Shown in pieces: positions 26,651 to 35,181 of a stretch of 64,000 nucleotides of DNA. The translations under genes were made by a program, and so were the position numbers. The notes under the pieces are model-generated. The model saw only the letters and a list, made by a program, of their open reading frames with translations, was not told where the DNA came from and made no database searches. Numbering within the stretch: the stretch's first letter is position 1; each line of letters starts with the position of its first letter. The stretch is taken from assembly GCA_050299335.1 (NCBI GenBank), contig JBNKVT010000062.1, forward strand, positions 1 through 64,000, in the 5' to 3' direction. This DNA comes from JBNKVT01 sp050299335. Lineage in GTDB: Bacteria > Pseudomonadota > Alphaproteobacteria > Rhodobacterales > Rhodobacteraceae.

Positions 26651-28426
26651 ATGAGTGACGACCGCGACCGCGAGAAATCCAAGACCATCGGCCCCCTGCG
26701 CGGGCTTTTTCCCTTTATCGCGCCCTATCGGGGGCAGCTGATCGCCGCTTTTGGGCTTCTGGTCGTCACCGCGATGATCTCGCTGTCGCTGCCCCTGGCC
26801 GTCCGCCGCGTCGTCGAGGGGTTCGAGACCGGGGCGACGCATCTGATGGACCAGTATTTCGGCTCGGCGATCCTGATTGCCGCGCTGCTGGGGGTCGGGA
26901 CGGCGCTGCGCTATTACTACGTGACGCGGCTGGGCGAGCGGGTGGTCGCGGATATCCGCAAGGCGGTCTACAACCGGGTGATCGCGATGAGCCCGGCGTT
27001 CTTCGAGCGCATCATGACCGGCGAGGTGCTGTCGCGGCTGACCACGGACACGACGCTGATCCTGTCGGTGATCGGGTCGTCGGTGTCGGTGGCCTTGCGG
27101 AATTTCCTGATTTTCGTCGGCGGGCTGATCTTCATGCTGATCACCTCGCCGAAACTGACCGCCGCCGTGCTGGTGCTGGTGCCGCTGGTGGTCTTCCCGA
27201 TCCTGATGCTGGGCCGCCGCCTGAGGGCATTGAGCCGGGAGAACCAGGACAGGATCGCGGAAAGCTCAGGCCAAGCGTCGGAGACGCTTTTGGCGGCGCA
27301 GTCGGTGCAGGCCTACAGCCACGAGGAGGTGAGCCGGGCGATCTTTGGGGATCTGACCGAGAAGGCCTATACGTCGGCGCGGAAACGCATCGGGGTCAGG
27401 GCGCTGCTGACGGCGATCATCATCTTCACGGTGTTTTCCGGCGTGGTCGCGGTGCTGTGGATGGGCGCGCGGGATGTGCGTGCCGAGGTGATGACCACCG
27501 GGCAACTGGTGCAGTTCGTGATCTATTCGATGATGGTGGCGGGCTCGGTGGCCGCCCTGTCGGAGATCTGGTCGGAACTGCAGCGTGCCGCCGGGGCGAC
27601 GGAGCGGCTGGTGGAGTTGCTGAACCTCCGCGACGACCTGGCCGAGCCGGAAAACCCCAAACGGTTCGAGGGCCGGCCCACCGGGGCGATCCGGTTCGAT
27701 GAGGTCACCTTCCGCTACCCGGCCCGGCCCGAGCAAAAGGCGCTGGACGGGTTCAATCTGGATATCAGACCCGGCGAAACCGTGGCGCTTGTCGGGCCGT
27801 CAGGGGCCGGGAAAACCACGGTCTTCCAGTTGCTTGAACGGTTTTACGACCCGGATGACGGCGCTGTTCGTCTGGACGGGATCGATCTGAAGGACATGGC
27901 GCGGGCCGACATGCGCATGGCCTATTCGCTGGTCCCCCAGGACCCGGCGATCTTTGCCGATACCGCGATGGAAAACATCCGCTTCGGGCGGCCCGATGCC
28001 CGCGATGACGAGGTGATCGCGGCGGCGAAGGCGGCGGCGGCAGATGATTTCATCTCGAAACTGCCGAAGGAATATGGCACCTATGTCGGCGAGCGCGGGG
28101 TGATGCTGTCGGGCGGCCAGAAGCAGCGGATCGCCATCGCGCGGGCAATTTTGCGTGACGCGCCGATCCTTCTTCTGGACGAGGCGACCTCGGCCCTTGA
28201 TGCCGAAAGCGAGCGGGCGGTGCAGGAGGCGGTGGAGAGGCTGTCCCGGAACCGCACCACGCTGATTATCGCCCATCGCCTCGCCACCGTGAAAAAGGCC
28301 GACCGGATCATCGTCATGGAGGATGGCCGCATCGTCGCCGAGGGGGCGCATGACAAGCTGGTGGCCGAAGACGGGCTTTATGCGCGGCTGGCGCGGCTGC
28401 AGTTCACCGAAGGGGTGGCGGCCTGA
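26651..28426 (+). CDS. ABC exporter, fused membrane and ATPase domains (MsbA-like)
   Basis: A 591-residue half-transporter. Six membrane helices span about residues 20-310. The ATPase domain follows with Walker A VGPSGAGKTT near 385, signature LSGGQKQRIAIARA near 490 and Walker B LLLDEATSALD. Homologues export lipids or hydrophobic compounds; the closest pattern is the MsbA/LmrA-type family. The ATG at 26651 has AAGG 7 bases upstream; a GTG two codons earlier is also possible. It lies nine bases after ridA and is probably cotranscribed. Confidence 0.9.
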   Translation: MSDDRDREKSKTIGPLRGLFPFIAPYRGQLIAAFGLLVVTAMISLSLPLAVRRVVEGFETGATHLMDQYFGSAILIAALLGVGTALRYYYVTRLGERVVADIRKAVYNRVIAMSPAFFERIMTGEVLSRLTTDTTLILSVIGSSVSVALRNFLIFVGGLIFMLITSPKLTAAVLVLVPLVVFPILMLGRRLRALSRENQDRIAESSGQASETLLAAQSVQAYSHEEVSRAIFGDLTEKAYTSARKRIGVRALLTAIIIFTVFSGVVAVLWMGARDVRAEVMTTGQLVQFVIYSMMVAGSVAALSEIWSELQRAAGATERLVELLNLRDDLAEPENPKRFEGRPTGAIRFDEVTFRYPARPEQKALDGFNLDIRPGETVALVGPSGAGKTTVFQLLERFYDPDDGAVRLDGIDLKDMARADMRMAYSLVPQDPAIFADTAMENIRFGRPDARDDEVIAAAKAAAADDFISKLPKEYGTYVGERGVMLSGGQKQRIAIARAILRDAPILLLDEATSALDAESERAVQEAVERLSRNRTTLIIAHRLATVKKADRIIVMEDGRIVAEGAHDKLVAEDGLYARLARLQFTEGVAA

Positions 28427-28512
28427 GACCGGGCCGCGTCTGCAGGTATCATTGACCTGATTGTTCGGCGGTGACGTCGCGGAAACCCTGGGCAATGGGG
28501 GCTTCCGCCCCG

Positions 28513-28530
28513 GTTTCAAGACGTTGAAAC
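28513..28530. promoter_or_regulatory. Candidate operator upstream of the acyl-CoA synthetase gene
   Basis: GTTTCAA-GACG-TTGAAAC is a perfect 18-base palindrome 63 bases before the start of the acyl-CoA synthetase gene, in an otherwise plain 166-base gap. Its size and position suit a TetR- or GntR-type fatty-acid regulator. No regulator gene lies next to it. Confidence 0.42.
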
Positions 28531-28593
28531 CCTTGCTTTGCACATCGAAATACGCATCCTGAACGGAAAAACGCGTTTTGGGGAGAAACGACC

Positions 28594-30492
28594 ATGTCGA
28601 TGTTCCAGGTCGCAACGATGGCCGACAAGATTGCCATCGAAGAGGAAATGCCCTTTCTCGACCGCTTTCCGGCAAAGACGCTCTACCAGCAATTGCGCGA
28701 GACCGAGGCGAAATCCTCGAACCGTCCGGCGATGACGTTTCAGCTGAAATCCGGCCCGAACGACAAGGCCGAGACCCTGTCCTGGACGCAATTCCGTAGC
28801 GATGTGACCAAGGCCGCCAACATGCTGCGCCGCCACGGCATCGGCGAGAAGGACGTGGTGGCCTATATCCTGCCCAACTGCCTCGAAGCCACCGTGGCGC
28901 TGATGGCCGGGGCGACGGCGGGCATCGTCAATCCGATCAACCCGCTCCTGCCCGCCGAACAGATCGCCTCGATCCTGCGCGAGACCGGGGCGAAGGCGGT
29001 GATCTCGCTGACGCCGTTTCCGAAGACCGATGTGCCCCAGAAGGTCGCCGAGGCGCTGTCCCACGCGCCGGGGGTCAAGACTCTGTTCCAGGTCGATCTG
29101 AAGCGTTATCTCAGCCCGCCGACCAGCTGGATCGTGCCGCTGATCCGGCCGAAGATCGACGAAGTTCACCAGGCGAAGATCGTCGATTTCAACGCCGCAC
29201 TTGCGGCGGAGAACGGCGACAGGCTGGATTTCGAGGAATCGGGCGACCGGGTGGCGGCCTATTTCCATACCGGCGGCACGACGGGGATCCCGAAAGTCGC
29301 CCAGCACCGGCATTCGGGCATCCTCTATAACGGCTGGTGCGGGCATTCCTACATGTTCACAGACGAGGATATACTGATCTGCCCGCTGCCGATGTTCCAC
29401 GTCATGGCGGCCTATCCGATCTTCATGTCCTGCCTGTCCTCGGGCGCGCAGATGGTCATGGTGACACCGCAAGGCTATCGTGGCGAGGGGGTGTTCGAGA
29501 ATTTCTGGAAACTGATCGAGCGCCACAAGGTGACCTTCCTGATCACCGTGCCGACAGCGGCGGCGCGGCTGATGCATCACAAGGTCGATGCCGATGTCTC
29601 GACCCTGCGCTATGCGATCTCGGGTTCGGCACCACTGCCCAAGGAGATTTTCCGCAAGTTCGAAGACGCAACAGGGGTGACGATCCTCGAAGGCTACGGC
29701 ATGACCGAGGCCACCTGCCTGGTTGCGATCAACCCGCCTTTCGGCGAGCGCAAGATCGGTTCGGTCGGCCTGCCGTTCCCCTATTCCGACGTGAAGATCC
29801 TGCATTGCGACGCGGCGGGAAACATCACCAGCGAATGCGGCGTGGACGAGATTGGCGAGATCTGTGTGGCAAATCCCGGGGTGATGACCGGCGAGACCTA
29901 TATCGAGGCGAAGAAGAACGAAGGCCTGTTTGCCGGGGGCAAGTATCTCAGAACCGGCGATCTCGGACGGCTCGATGCCGACAATTATCTCTGGATTACC
30001 GGGCGCGCCAAGGATCTGATCATCCGCGGCGGCCACAATATCGACCCGGCGATCATCGAGGATGCCCTGCTCAGTCATGACAAGGTCGCCTTGGTCGGTG
30101 CCATCGGCCAGCCCGACGCCCATGCCGGCGAATTGCCCTGCGCCTATGTGGAACTGGTTGCCGGTGCTTCCGTCTCGATCGAGGATCTGACCGCCCATGC
30201 GAAAAAGCATGTCGGCGAGAAAGCCGCCTTGCCGAAATATATCGAGATCCTGCCGGAACTGCCCAAGACCGCCGTCGGCAAGGTCTTCAAGCCCGATCTG
30301 CGCAAGATGGCGATTACCCGGGTCTATGACGCAGCGCTGAAAAAGGCTGGGCTGGACGCCTCGGTCTCGGAGGTCATCGACGACAAGACGAGCGGCCTGG
30401 TGGCCATTCTGAAAAAGGACGGTGCGGTGGAGGATGCCGCCGTGCAGGAGGTACTCGGCGCCTTTTCTCGGCCCTGGCAGTGGGAAAACTGA
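28594..30492 (+). CDS. Acyl-CoA synthetase (AMP-forming)
   Basis: A 632-residue adenylate-forming enzyme that activates a carboxylic acid, probably a fatty acid, to its CoA thioester. The phosphate loop HTGGTTGIPK lies at about residues 227-236. The A5 motif GYGMTEAT is near 368, LRTGDLGRL near 452, and the catalytic Lys is expected in KTAVGKVFK near 554. The start has GGGGAGA 7 bases upstream. A palindrome upstream (28513-28530) may control it. It appears monocistronic. Confidence 0.9.
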   Translation: MSMFQVATMADKIAIEEEMPFLDRFPAKTLYQQLRETEAKSSNRPAMTFQLKSGPNDKAETLSWTQFRSDVTKAANMLRRHGIGEKDVVAYILPNCLEATVALMAGATAGIVNPINPLLPAEQIASILRETGAKAVISLTPFPKTDVPQKVAEALSHAPGVKTLFQVDLKRYLSPPTSWIVPLIRPKIDEVHQAKIVDFNAALAAENGDRLDFEESGDRVAAYFHTGGTTGIPKVAQHRHSGILYNGWCGHSYMFTDEDILICPLPMFHVMAAYPIFMSCLSSGAQMVMVTPQGYRGEGVFENFWKLIERHKVTFLITVPTAAARLMHHKVDADVSTLRYAISGSAPLPKEIFRKFEDATGVTILEGYGMTEATCLVAINPPFGERKIGSVGLPFPYSDVKILHCDAAGNITSECGVDEIGEICVANPGVMTGETYIEAKKNEGLFAGGKYLRTGDLGRLDADNYLWITGRAKDLIIRGGHNIDPAIIEDALLSHDKVALVGAIGQPDAHAGELPCAYVELVAGASVSIEDLTAHAKKHVGEKAALPKYIEILPELPKTAVGKVFKPDLRKMAITRVYDAALKKAGLDASVSEVIDDKTSGLVAILKKDGAVEDAAVQEVLGAFSRPWQWEN

Positions 30493-30996
30493 CTTCCATG
30501 TGAATAAAACCGGCCGCCGATGCGTTCGCGCGCAGGAAGGCCGGTCCGTCCGGTCCGATTTCGGGAGTCATCGGCGATACGATGCCGCTCCCGGCGAGGT
30601 CGGTTGTATCCGCATATCATTGCCCACCAGCATGCGGGACCGGTCTTCCGCCTGGATCTCGCGAGACGGTTCCGCGACAGGCCCCGGGGGGGGCTTGTAT
30701 AGCGTTTCGAGCTTTCGTTGAAACAACCCGCATCGTTTTTCGCGTACGTGCGCAGGGAGAGGCCGTGAAGAAGCGATTCAATGTAAACTCGAAATGCTTC
30801 AAAAAATATTTGAACGGTTCGCCCCGCTGATGCGTTCGAGGAAGTGACGGTTGCATGTTCACCATGTCCGGTCGGGTCTTCGGGTAGACGGCCCCGCCCG
30901 GGCGGAGGGCTGCAGTCGGGCCGGGGGGAATTCGCCGTCCCGCGAATTTTCCCGGTTTGATGTCCCCCTCGGGGTCATCTGTCTCTGTCCAAACTG
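30493..30996. other. Intergenic region without a recognisable gene
   Basis: About 500 bases with no convincing open frame. A segment at 30701-30724 (AGCGTTTCGAGCTTTCGTTG and AAAC) closely resembles 49001-49025 in another intergenic gap. The strong terminator at 30997 implies a transcript ending here, possibly a small RNA, because the nearest plus-strand gene ends 500 bases upstream. Confidence 0.45.
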
Positions 30997-31023
30997 CCCC
31001 GGGTCTCGTGCCCGGGGTTTTTT
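30997..31023 (+). terminator. Rho-independent terminator
   Basis: CCCCGGG / CCCGGGG with a 7-base loop (TCTCGTG), then six T (31018-31023). It is the most canonical terminator in the window and is about 500 bases from the last plus-strand gene, so it may end a small RNA or a long 3' leader. Confidence 0.75.
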
Positions 31024-31100
31024 CTTCGCGGACCTGCTTCCTCGGGGCCGACGCTGCGTCACCTCACATGTTCAAGAGCGACGGTGCGTCTGGAAACCCG

Positions 31101-32003
31101 CTACAGCCAGGCGGCTCCCCGGACCCCCGAGGCGTCGCCATGGCGGTTCTTGACGATCTTCGTGTTGAACCTGTCGCCGAAGACATGGGGCCGGATGGCG
31201 TCTGGCAGGGTGCGATAGAGCCGCTCAATATTCGATACGCCGCCGCCGAGGACGATGACATCGGGGTCGAGGATGTTGACGATGGTCGACAGCGACCGGC
31301 CCAGCCGGTCCTCGTAGCGCTGCAGTGTGGAAAGTGCAGCCGCATCGCCGGTGGAGGCCAACCGGCCGATCTCGTGGGCGTCGGGCGCGTCCTCGACGGC
31401 AATGCCCAGCGACCTTGCGTGATCCGCCGTGAGATTAGGCCCCGAGAGCCAGGATTCGACATGTCCCGGGACGCCGCAGCTGCACATGGGGCCGGGAATC
31501 TCGTCCGGCCTGGGATATTGCAGCGGTATATGGCCCCATTCGCCACAGATGGCGTTGACGCCCTCGACCGGACGGCCATGGACAACGATACCGCCGCCGA
31601 CCCCGGTCCCAAGGATGACGCCGAAGACCACATCCGCCCCCGTGCCGGCCCCGTCGACAGCCTCGGAAAGCGCGAAGCAATTGGCGTCGTTGCCGATCTT
31701 GACCGGCCGATCCAGCGCCAGCATCAGGTCGCCCCTCAGGTCGCGCCCGTGCAGCCAGACCGAATTGCCGAGCGAGACCCGTCCCGTCGTCTTGTCCACG
31801 GAGCCCGGTACCCCGATACCGACACTCTCGGCGCGACGCCCGGCGTCGGTTTCCAGCCTGGTCACGAAATCGCGGATGGCAGTGAGGCCGCCATCGTAAT
31901 CGAAGCGCGGCGTCGGGATGCGGCCCTCGGCCAGCACCTTGCCATCATCGTCCAGCGCTATCCCGGCGATCTTGGTGCCGCCATAGTCGAAACCGATCCG
32001 CAT
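31101..32003 (-). CDS. ROK-family sugar kinase (fructokinase-like)
   Basis: A 300-residue ROK protein without a DNA-binding domain, so a kinase rather than a repressor. The ATP loop is FDYGGTKIAGIAL (residues 5-17), followed by GVPGSVD, GNDANCFAL and GTGVGGGI. The zinc-site segment is CSCGVPGHVES, where His replaces the third cysteine of the usual CxCGxxGC motif; His can still bind zinc. Fructokinases and N-acetylhexosamine kinases share this pattern. It is a single gene on the minus strand beside palindromic intergenic DNA. Confidence 0.85.
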   Translation of the reverse strand: MRIGFDYGGTKIAGIALDDDGKVLAEGRIPTPRFDYDGGLTAIRDFVTRLETDAGRRAESVGIGVPGSVDKTTGRVSLGNSVWLHGRDLRGDLMLALDRPVKIGNDANCFALSEAVDGAGTGADVVFGVILGTGVGGGIVVHGRPVEGVNAICGEWGHIPLQYPRPDEIPGPMCSCGVPGHVESWLSGPNLTADHARSLGIAVEDAPDAHEIGRLASTGDAAALSTLQRYEDRLGRSLSTIVNILDPDVIVLGGGVSNIERLYRTLPDAIRPHVFGDRFNTKIVKNRHGDASGVRGAAWL

Positions 32004-32167
32004 TGAAGCCTCATTAGAACGGGTGGGTGGGCCCCGGGCGCTGACCTAGAGCGTTTTCGGGCCAGTTGCAATTACCGGATCTCCGTCCTGCGGACGAGGC
32101 GGAGGCGACAGGCCGCGAAACGCGATTCAACAGGCGGGTAAACCGTGCCTGCGCGGTGGCCCGGGCG

Positions 32168-32213
32168 CCGAAATATTTCAAATATTTCGGCCGCATTTTT
32201 TGAAAAAATGCGG
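32168..32213. repeat. Two adjacent perfect palindromes (TTTCAAA and TTTGAAA apices)
   Basis: 32168-32190 is an 11-base arm CCGAAATATTT, one base and its complement; 32191-32213 is CCGCATTTTTT, G and its complement. Together they could form two hairpins, or terminators on either strand, between the LuxR gene end (32272, minus strand) and the ROK gene start. Confidence 0.6.
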
Positions 32214-32271
32214 GTCCCCGGCCCGCGCCGCTATAACTGCCAGCGCACCCCTTTGGCGGCGCTCCGGACCG

Positions 32272-33048
32272 TCAGGCTGACTTCAGCTCGGGTGCTTCGG
32301 GCTTTTTTGGCGTCACCCCCCGTATCACTCCCCTGCCGATCCCCTTGACCGTGGCTGTAATCCGGTCGGTCGCCCCCAGCTTGAGGAATATCCGCCTGAG
32401 ATAGGCGTCCACCGTATGCGATGACAAGCCCATGATCTGGGCGATGACCGAATTGCTCTTGCCGCGCGCCACCCATTCGAGGATCTCCACCTCGCGGGCC
32501 GAGAGGCGCGGCAATTCGGGTTGGTGGAGGTGCACGATATGACAATAACGCATATGCAACATCTGGCAGATCCATTGCACCTCGCGCAGCCGGGCCAGCC
32601 GGATCGCCTGTTTCACCTTGTCTAGACTGAAGCCGAAATAGCCGTTGCGCTGCTGCGGTCCGAAGACCTGGATACCGATCCCGTCCGCCGAACCATGCAC
32701 GCGCCGCTTTTCCAGCAATTCGGCCTGTTCCTTGTTGAGATTCATCGTTTCGCCGGTCTCGCTCCAGTAAATCGGCTCGGTGCTGTTCAGCGCCGCCGTC
32801 GGGCGCGGATCGATCAGGAAATCCTTATTGGCGATATAGTTACGGATATGCGCCTCGGGATAGCCATGGGCGACAACGGTGATCTTGCCCTGGTCATGGG
32901 CACCGAGCGGCGGAAAATGAAAATAGGACAGACGGTGAATGCCGCGGGTGCCGAAGATGTTGATCGCCAACTGCCACAGCGCCTCGCCACTATGGCAATC
33001 CTCGATCCGGCGGATCACATCATCCATCGAGTATTGGTCTTCAGTCAT
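32272..33048 (-). CDS. LuxR-family autoinducer-binding-type regulator (solo)
   Basis: A 258-residue protein with an N-terminal autoinducer-binding domain (about residues 20-170) and a C-terminal LuxR helix-turn-helix (LSAREVEILEWVARGKSN, HTVDAYLRRIF). Compared with TraR, the ligand-pocket residues Y71, D80, P81 and W95 are conserved, but the position of TraR Trp57, which contacts the lactone, is His67. No luxI-type synthase is present in the window. It may respond to a different or non-homoserine-lactone ligand. The initiator follows a purine-rich stretch (GGGGAGGGGA). Confidence 0.88.
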   Translation of the reverse strand: MTEDQYSMDDVIRRIEDCHSGEALWQLAINIFGTRGIHRLSYFHFPPLGAHDQGKITVVAHGYPEAHIRNYIANKDFLIDPRPTAALNSTEPIYWSETGETMNLNKEQAELLEKRRVHGSADGIGIQVFGPQQRNGYFGFSLDKVKQAIRLARLREVQWICQMLHMRYCHIVHLHQPELPRLSAREVEILEWVARGKSNSVIAQIMGLSSHTVDAYLRRIFLKLGATDRITATVKGIGRGVIRGVTPKKPEAPELKSA

Positions 33049-33208
33049 GACCGTCCCCTCCCCCAGGGGTTGTTGTCACGCCTCCAGAACTCAAAATCTT
33101 GCACATTACAGGCTTTCGGTCGAATCAACTATTTGTTTGGATTGACTAATTAATAACCGATTCTTGTGGCGAAGAGGTTAGCGTAGCATAAAAGGACCGA
33201 AACGACCA

Positions 33209-34153
33209 ATGTCCACTCTGCTTCCAGGCGAGCCGGCCGTGCTTGCCGCCATGAGCGCCGAGGCAAGGCGACACGGCTCCATCCCCAGGCTGATCGCCGG
33301 GATCACCGCCGCGCTCGTCACCGCGATCCTGTTGCTTTTGCTCTATGTTTTCTCGATCCAGGCCGCCATCCTCGTCCTTGCCCCCGACCGGGCCCCGGCC
33401 GTCATGGGCGCCTTCGGCTTTGCCGAAACCGCGCCTTCGCCCTTTGGCACCTGGCTTCTGATCCTCAGCTTTCTCGGTGCGCTTGCCGCCTCCGCCGTCG
33501 CCGCCCGCGTCCATCGCCGGCACTTCTCGTCGCTTTTCGGCATCGGCAACCGGCTCTGGCCACGGCATCTCCTGACCGGCATGGGCCTGGTCCTGGGCTT
33601 CACCTTGGCCACCTCGCTCCTGACCGACGGGTTCAGCGGGTTGCATCCGAATCTGACCCCCGGCCTCTGGGTCCTCTGGCTCCTGCCGGGACTGGCGGCG
33701 GTCTTCGTTCAGACCCTCGCCGAGGAGCTGTTTTTTCGCGGCTACCTCCAGCAGCAGCTGACTGCGCTTTCGACGAAACGGCTGGTCTGGTGGGTTCTGC
33801 CCTCGGTGTTGTTCGGGGCGGCCCATCTTGATTTCGGGACCTATGGCGCCAATTCCTGGCTGCTTGCCTTTGCCACCGGGTTCATGGCGCTGATCATGGC
33901 GGATGTGACGGCGCGGACCGGCAATATCTCGGCCGCCCTGGGCCTGCATTTCGGCAACAATATCGCCGCGATCCTCATCGTCGGCACGCCGGGGCCGCTC
34001 TCGGGCCTGAGCCTATTTGTCTCACCGGTGGGCCCTGCGGATATCGAGGCGATGCGGACCGGCATCATGGTCACCATCCTGCCGATGCTGCCGGCCTATG
34101 CATTCTGGGTCTGGATTGCCTCCCGGCGGAGTTGGCTCCCGACAGCACCCTGA
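33209..34153 (+). CDS. CPBP-family intramembrane glutamic protease
   Basis: A 314-residue membrane protein with about eight hydrophobic segments. All Abi/CPBP motifs are present: AEELFFRGYL (EExxxR) near residue 175, FGAAH near 207 and HFGNN near 250. These proteases resemble CAAX prenyl endopeptidases. It sits between a LuxR regulator on the other strand and accD; a weak ribosome site (AAGGA) lies 13 bases upstream. The target protein is unknown. Confidence 0.86.
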   Translation: MSTLLPGEPAVLAAMSAEARRHGSIPRLIAGITAALVTAILLLLLYVFSIQAAILVLAPDRAPAVMGAFGFAETAPSPFGTWLLILSFLGALAASAVAARVHRRHFSSLFGIGNRLWPRHLLTGMGLVLGFTLATSLLTDGFSGLHPNLTPGLWVLWLLPGLAAVFVQTLAEELFFRGYLQQQLTALSTKRLVWWVLPSVLFGAAHLDFGTYGANSWLLAFATGFMALIMADVTARTGNISAALGLHFGNNIAAILIVGTPGPLSGLSLFVSPVGPADIEAMRTGIMVTILPMLPAYAFWVWIASRRSWLPTAP

Positions 34154-34222
34154 GCGATTGCAATTGCCATCCGGGAGGCCTATTTTCGCTGCAACGCATC
34201 AGACGAAGGCCGCCAGCTTCCC

Positions 34223-35179
34223 ATGAACTGGATCACCAACTACGTCCGTCCCAAGATCAATTCGCTGTTCTCGCGCCGCGAGGTGCCAGAGAACCTGTGG
34301 ATCAAGTGTCCCGAATGCGGAGCAATGCTGTTCCACCGAGAATTGTCGGACAATCTCAATGTCTGCACCTCCTGCGATCACCATCTCTATATCAGCCCTC
34401 GGGCACGCTTCGCCGCCCTCTTCGACGGCGGTATCTTCACCGAGATCAAGGTCCCCGAGGCACTGGCCGACCCGCTGCATTTCCGCGATCAGAAACGCTA
34501 TCCCGAGCGGATGAAGGAAACCCGCCGCAAGACCGGCGAGGCCGAGGCGATGCTGGTCGCCGAGGGCGAGATCGGGCGGTCCCATGTGGTCTGCGCCGCC
34601 CAGGATTTCCAGTTCATGGGCGGCTCGATGGGCATGGCAGTGGGCAACGCTTTCATCGCCGGGGTCGAACAGGCGGTGAAGAAGAAATGCCCCTTTATCC
34701 TCTTCTCCGCCGCCGGTGGGGCGCGGATGCAGGAGGGCATCCTGTCGCTGATGCAGATGCCGCGGACCACCGTCGCGGTCGAGATGCTGCGTGAGGCGGG
34801 GCTGCCCTACATCGTCGTCCTCACCGATCCCACGACCGGCGGGGTGACGGCGAGCTACGCGATGCTGGGCGATATCCAGATCGCCGAGCCGAACGCCCTG
34901 ATCTGTTTCGCCGGGCCGCGAGTGATCGCCCAGACCATCCGCGAGGAACTGCCCGAGGGCTTCCAGCGCGCCGAGTATCTGCTCGATCACGGCATGCTGG
35001 ACCGGGTGACCCATCGCAAGGATGTGCGCGACGAGCTGGCAACGATCCTCAGGATGCTGATGAAGCAGACGCCGCTGGTGCATGGCGACCTGCCGGCGCC
35101 CGATGCGGTATCGGCCTATGACAGCGACGAGAAACCGGAGGCCGCCCCGGCGGCGCCGCCGGCAAAGGCGGCTGAATAG
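34223..35179 (+). CDS. accD: Acetyl-CoA carboxylase carboxyltransferase subunit beta
   Basis: A 318-residue AccD. The N-terminal zinc finger has CPEC (about residues 31-34) and CTSC (50-53); the carboxyltransferase core includes FMGGSMGMAVGN, SAAGGARMQEG and TDPTTGGVTASYAMLGD. With AccA it transfers carboxyl from biotin to acetyl-CoA, making malonyl-CoA for fatty acid synthesis. The C-terminus is extended by a low-complexity Ala/Pro tail. folC begins two bases after its stop. Confidence 0.96.
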   Translation: MNWITNYVRPKINSLFSRREVPENLWIKCPECGAMLFHRELSDNLNVCTSCDHHLYISPRARFAALFDGGIFTEIKVPEALADPLHFRDQKRYPERMKETRRKTGEAEAMLVAEGEIGRSHVVCAAQDFQFMGGSMGMAVGNAFIAGVEQAVKKKCPFILFSAAGGARMQEGILSLMQMPRTTVAVEMLREAGLPYIVVLTDPTTGGVTASYAMLGDIQIAEPNALICFAGPRVIAQTIREELPEGFQRAEYLLDHGMLDRVTHRKDVRDELATILRMLMKQTPLVHGDLPAPDAVSAYDSDEKPEAAPAAPPAKAAE

Positions 35180-35181
35180 TC

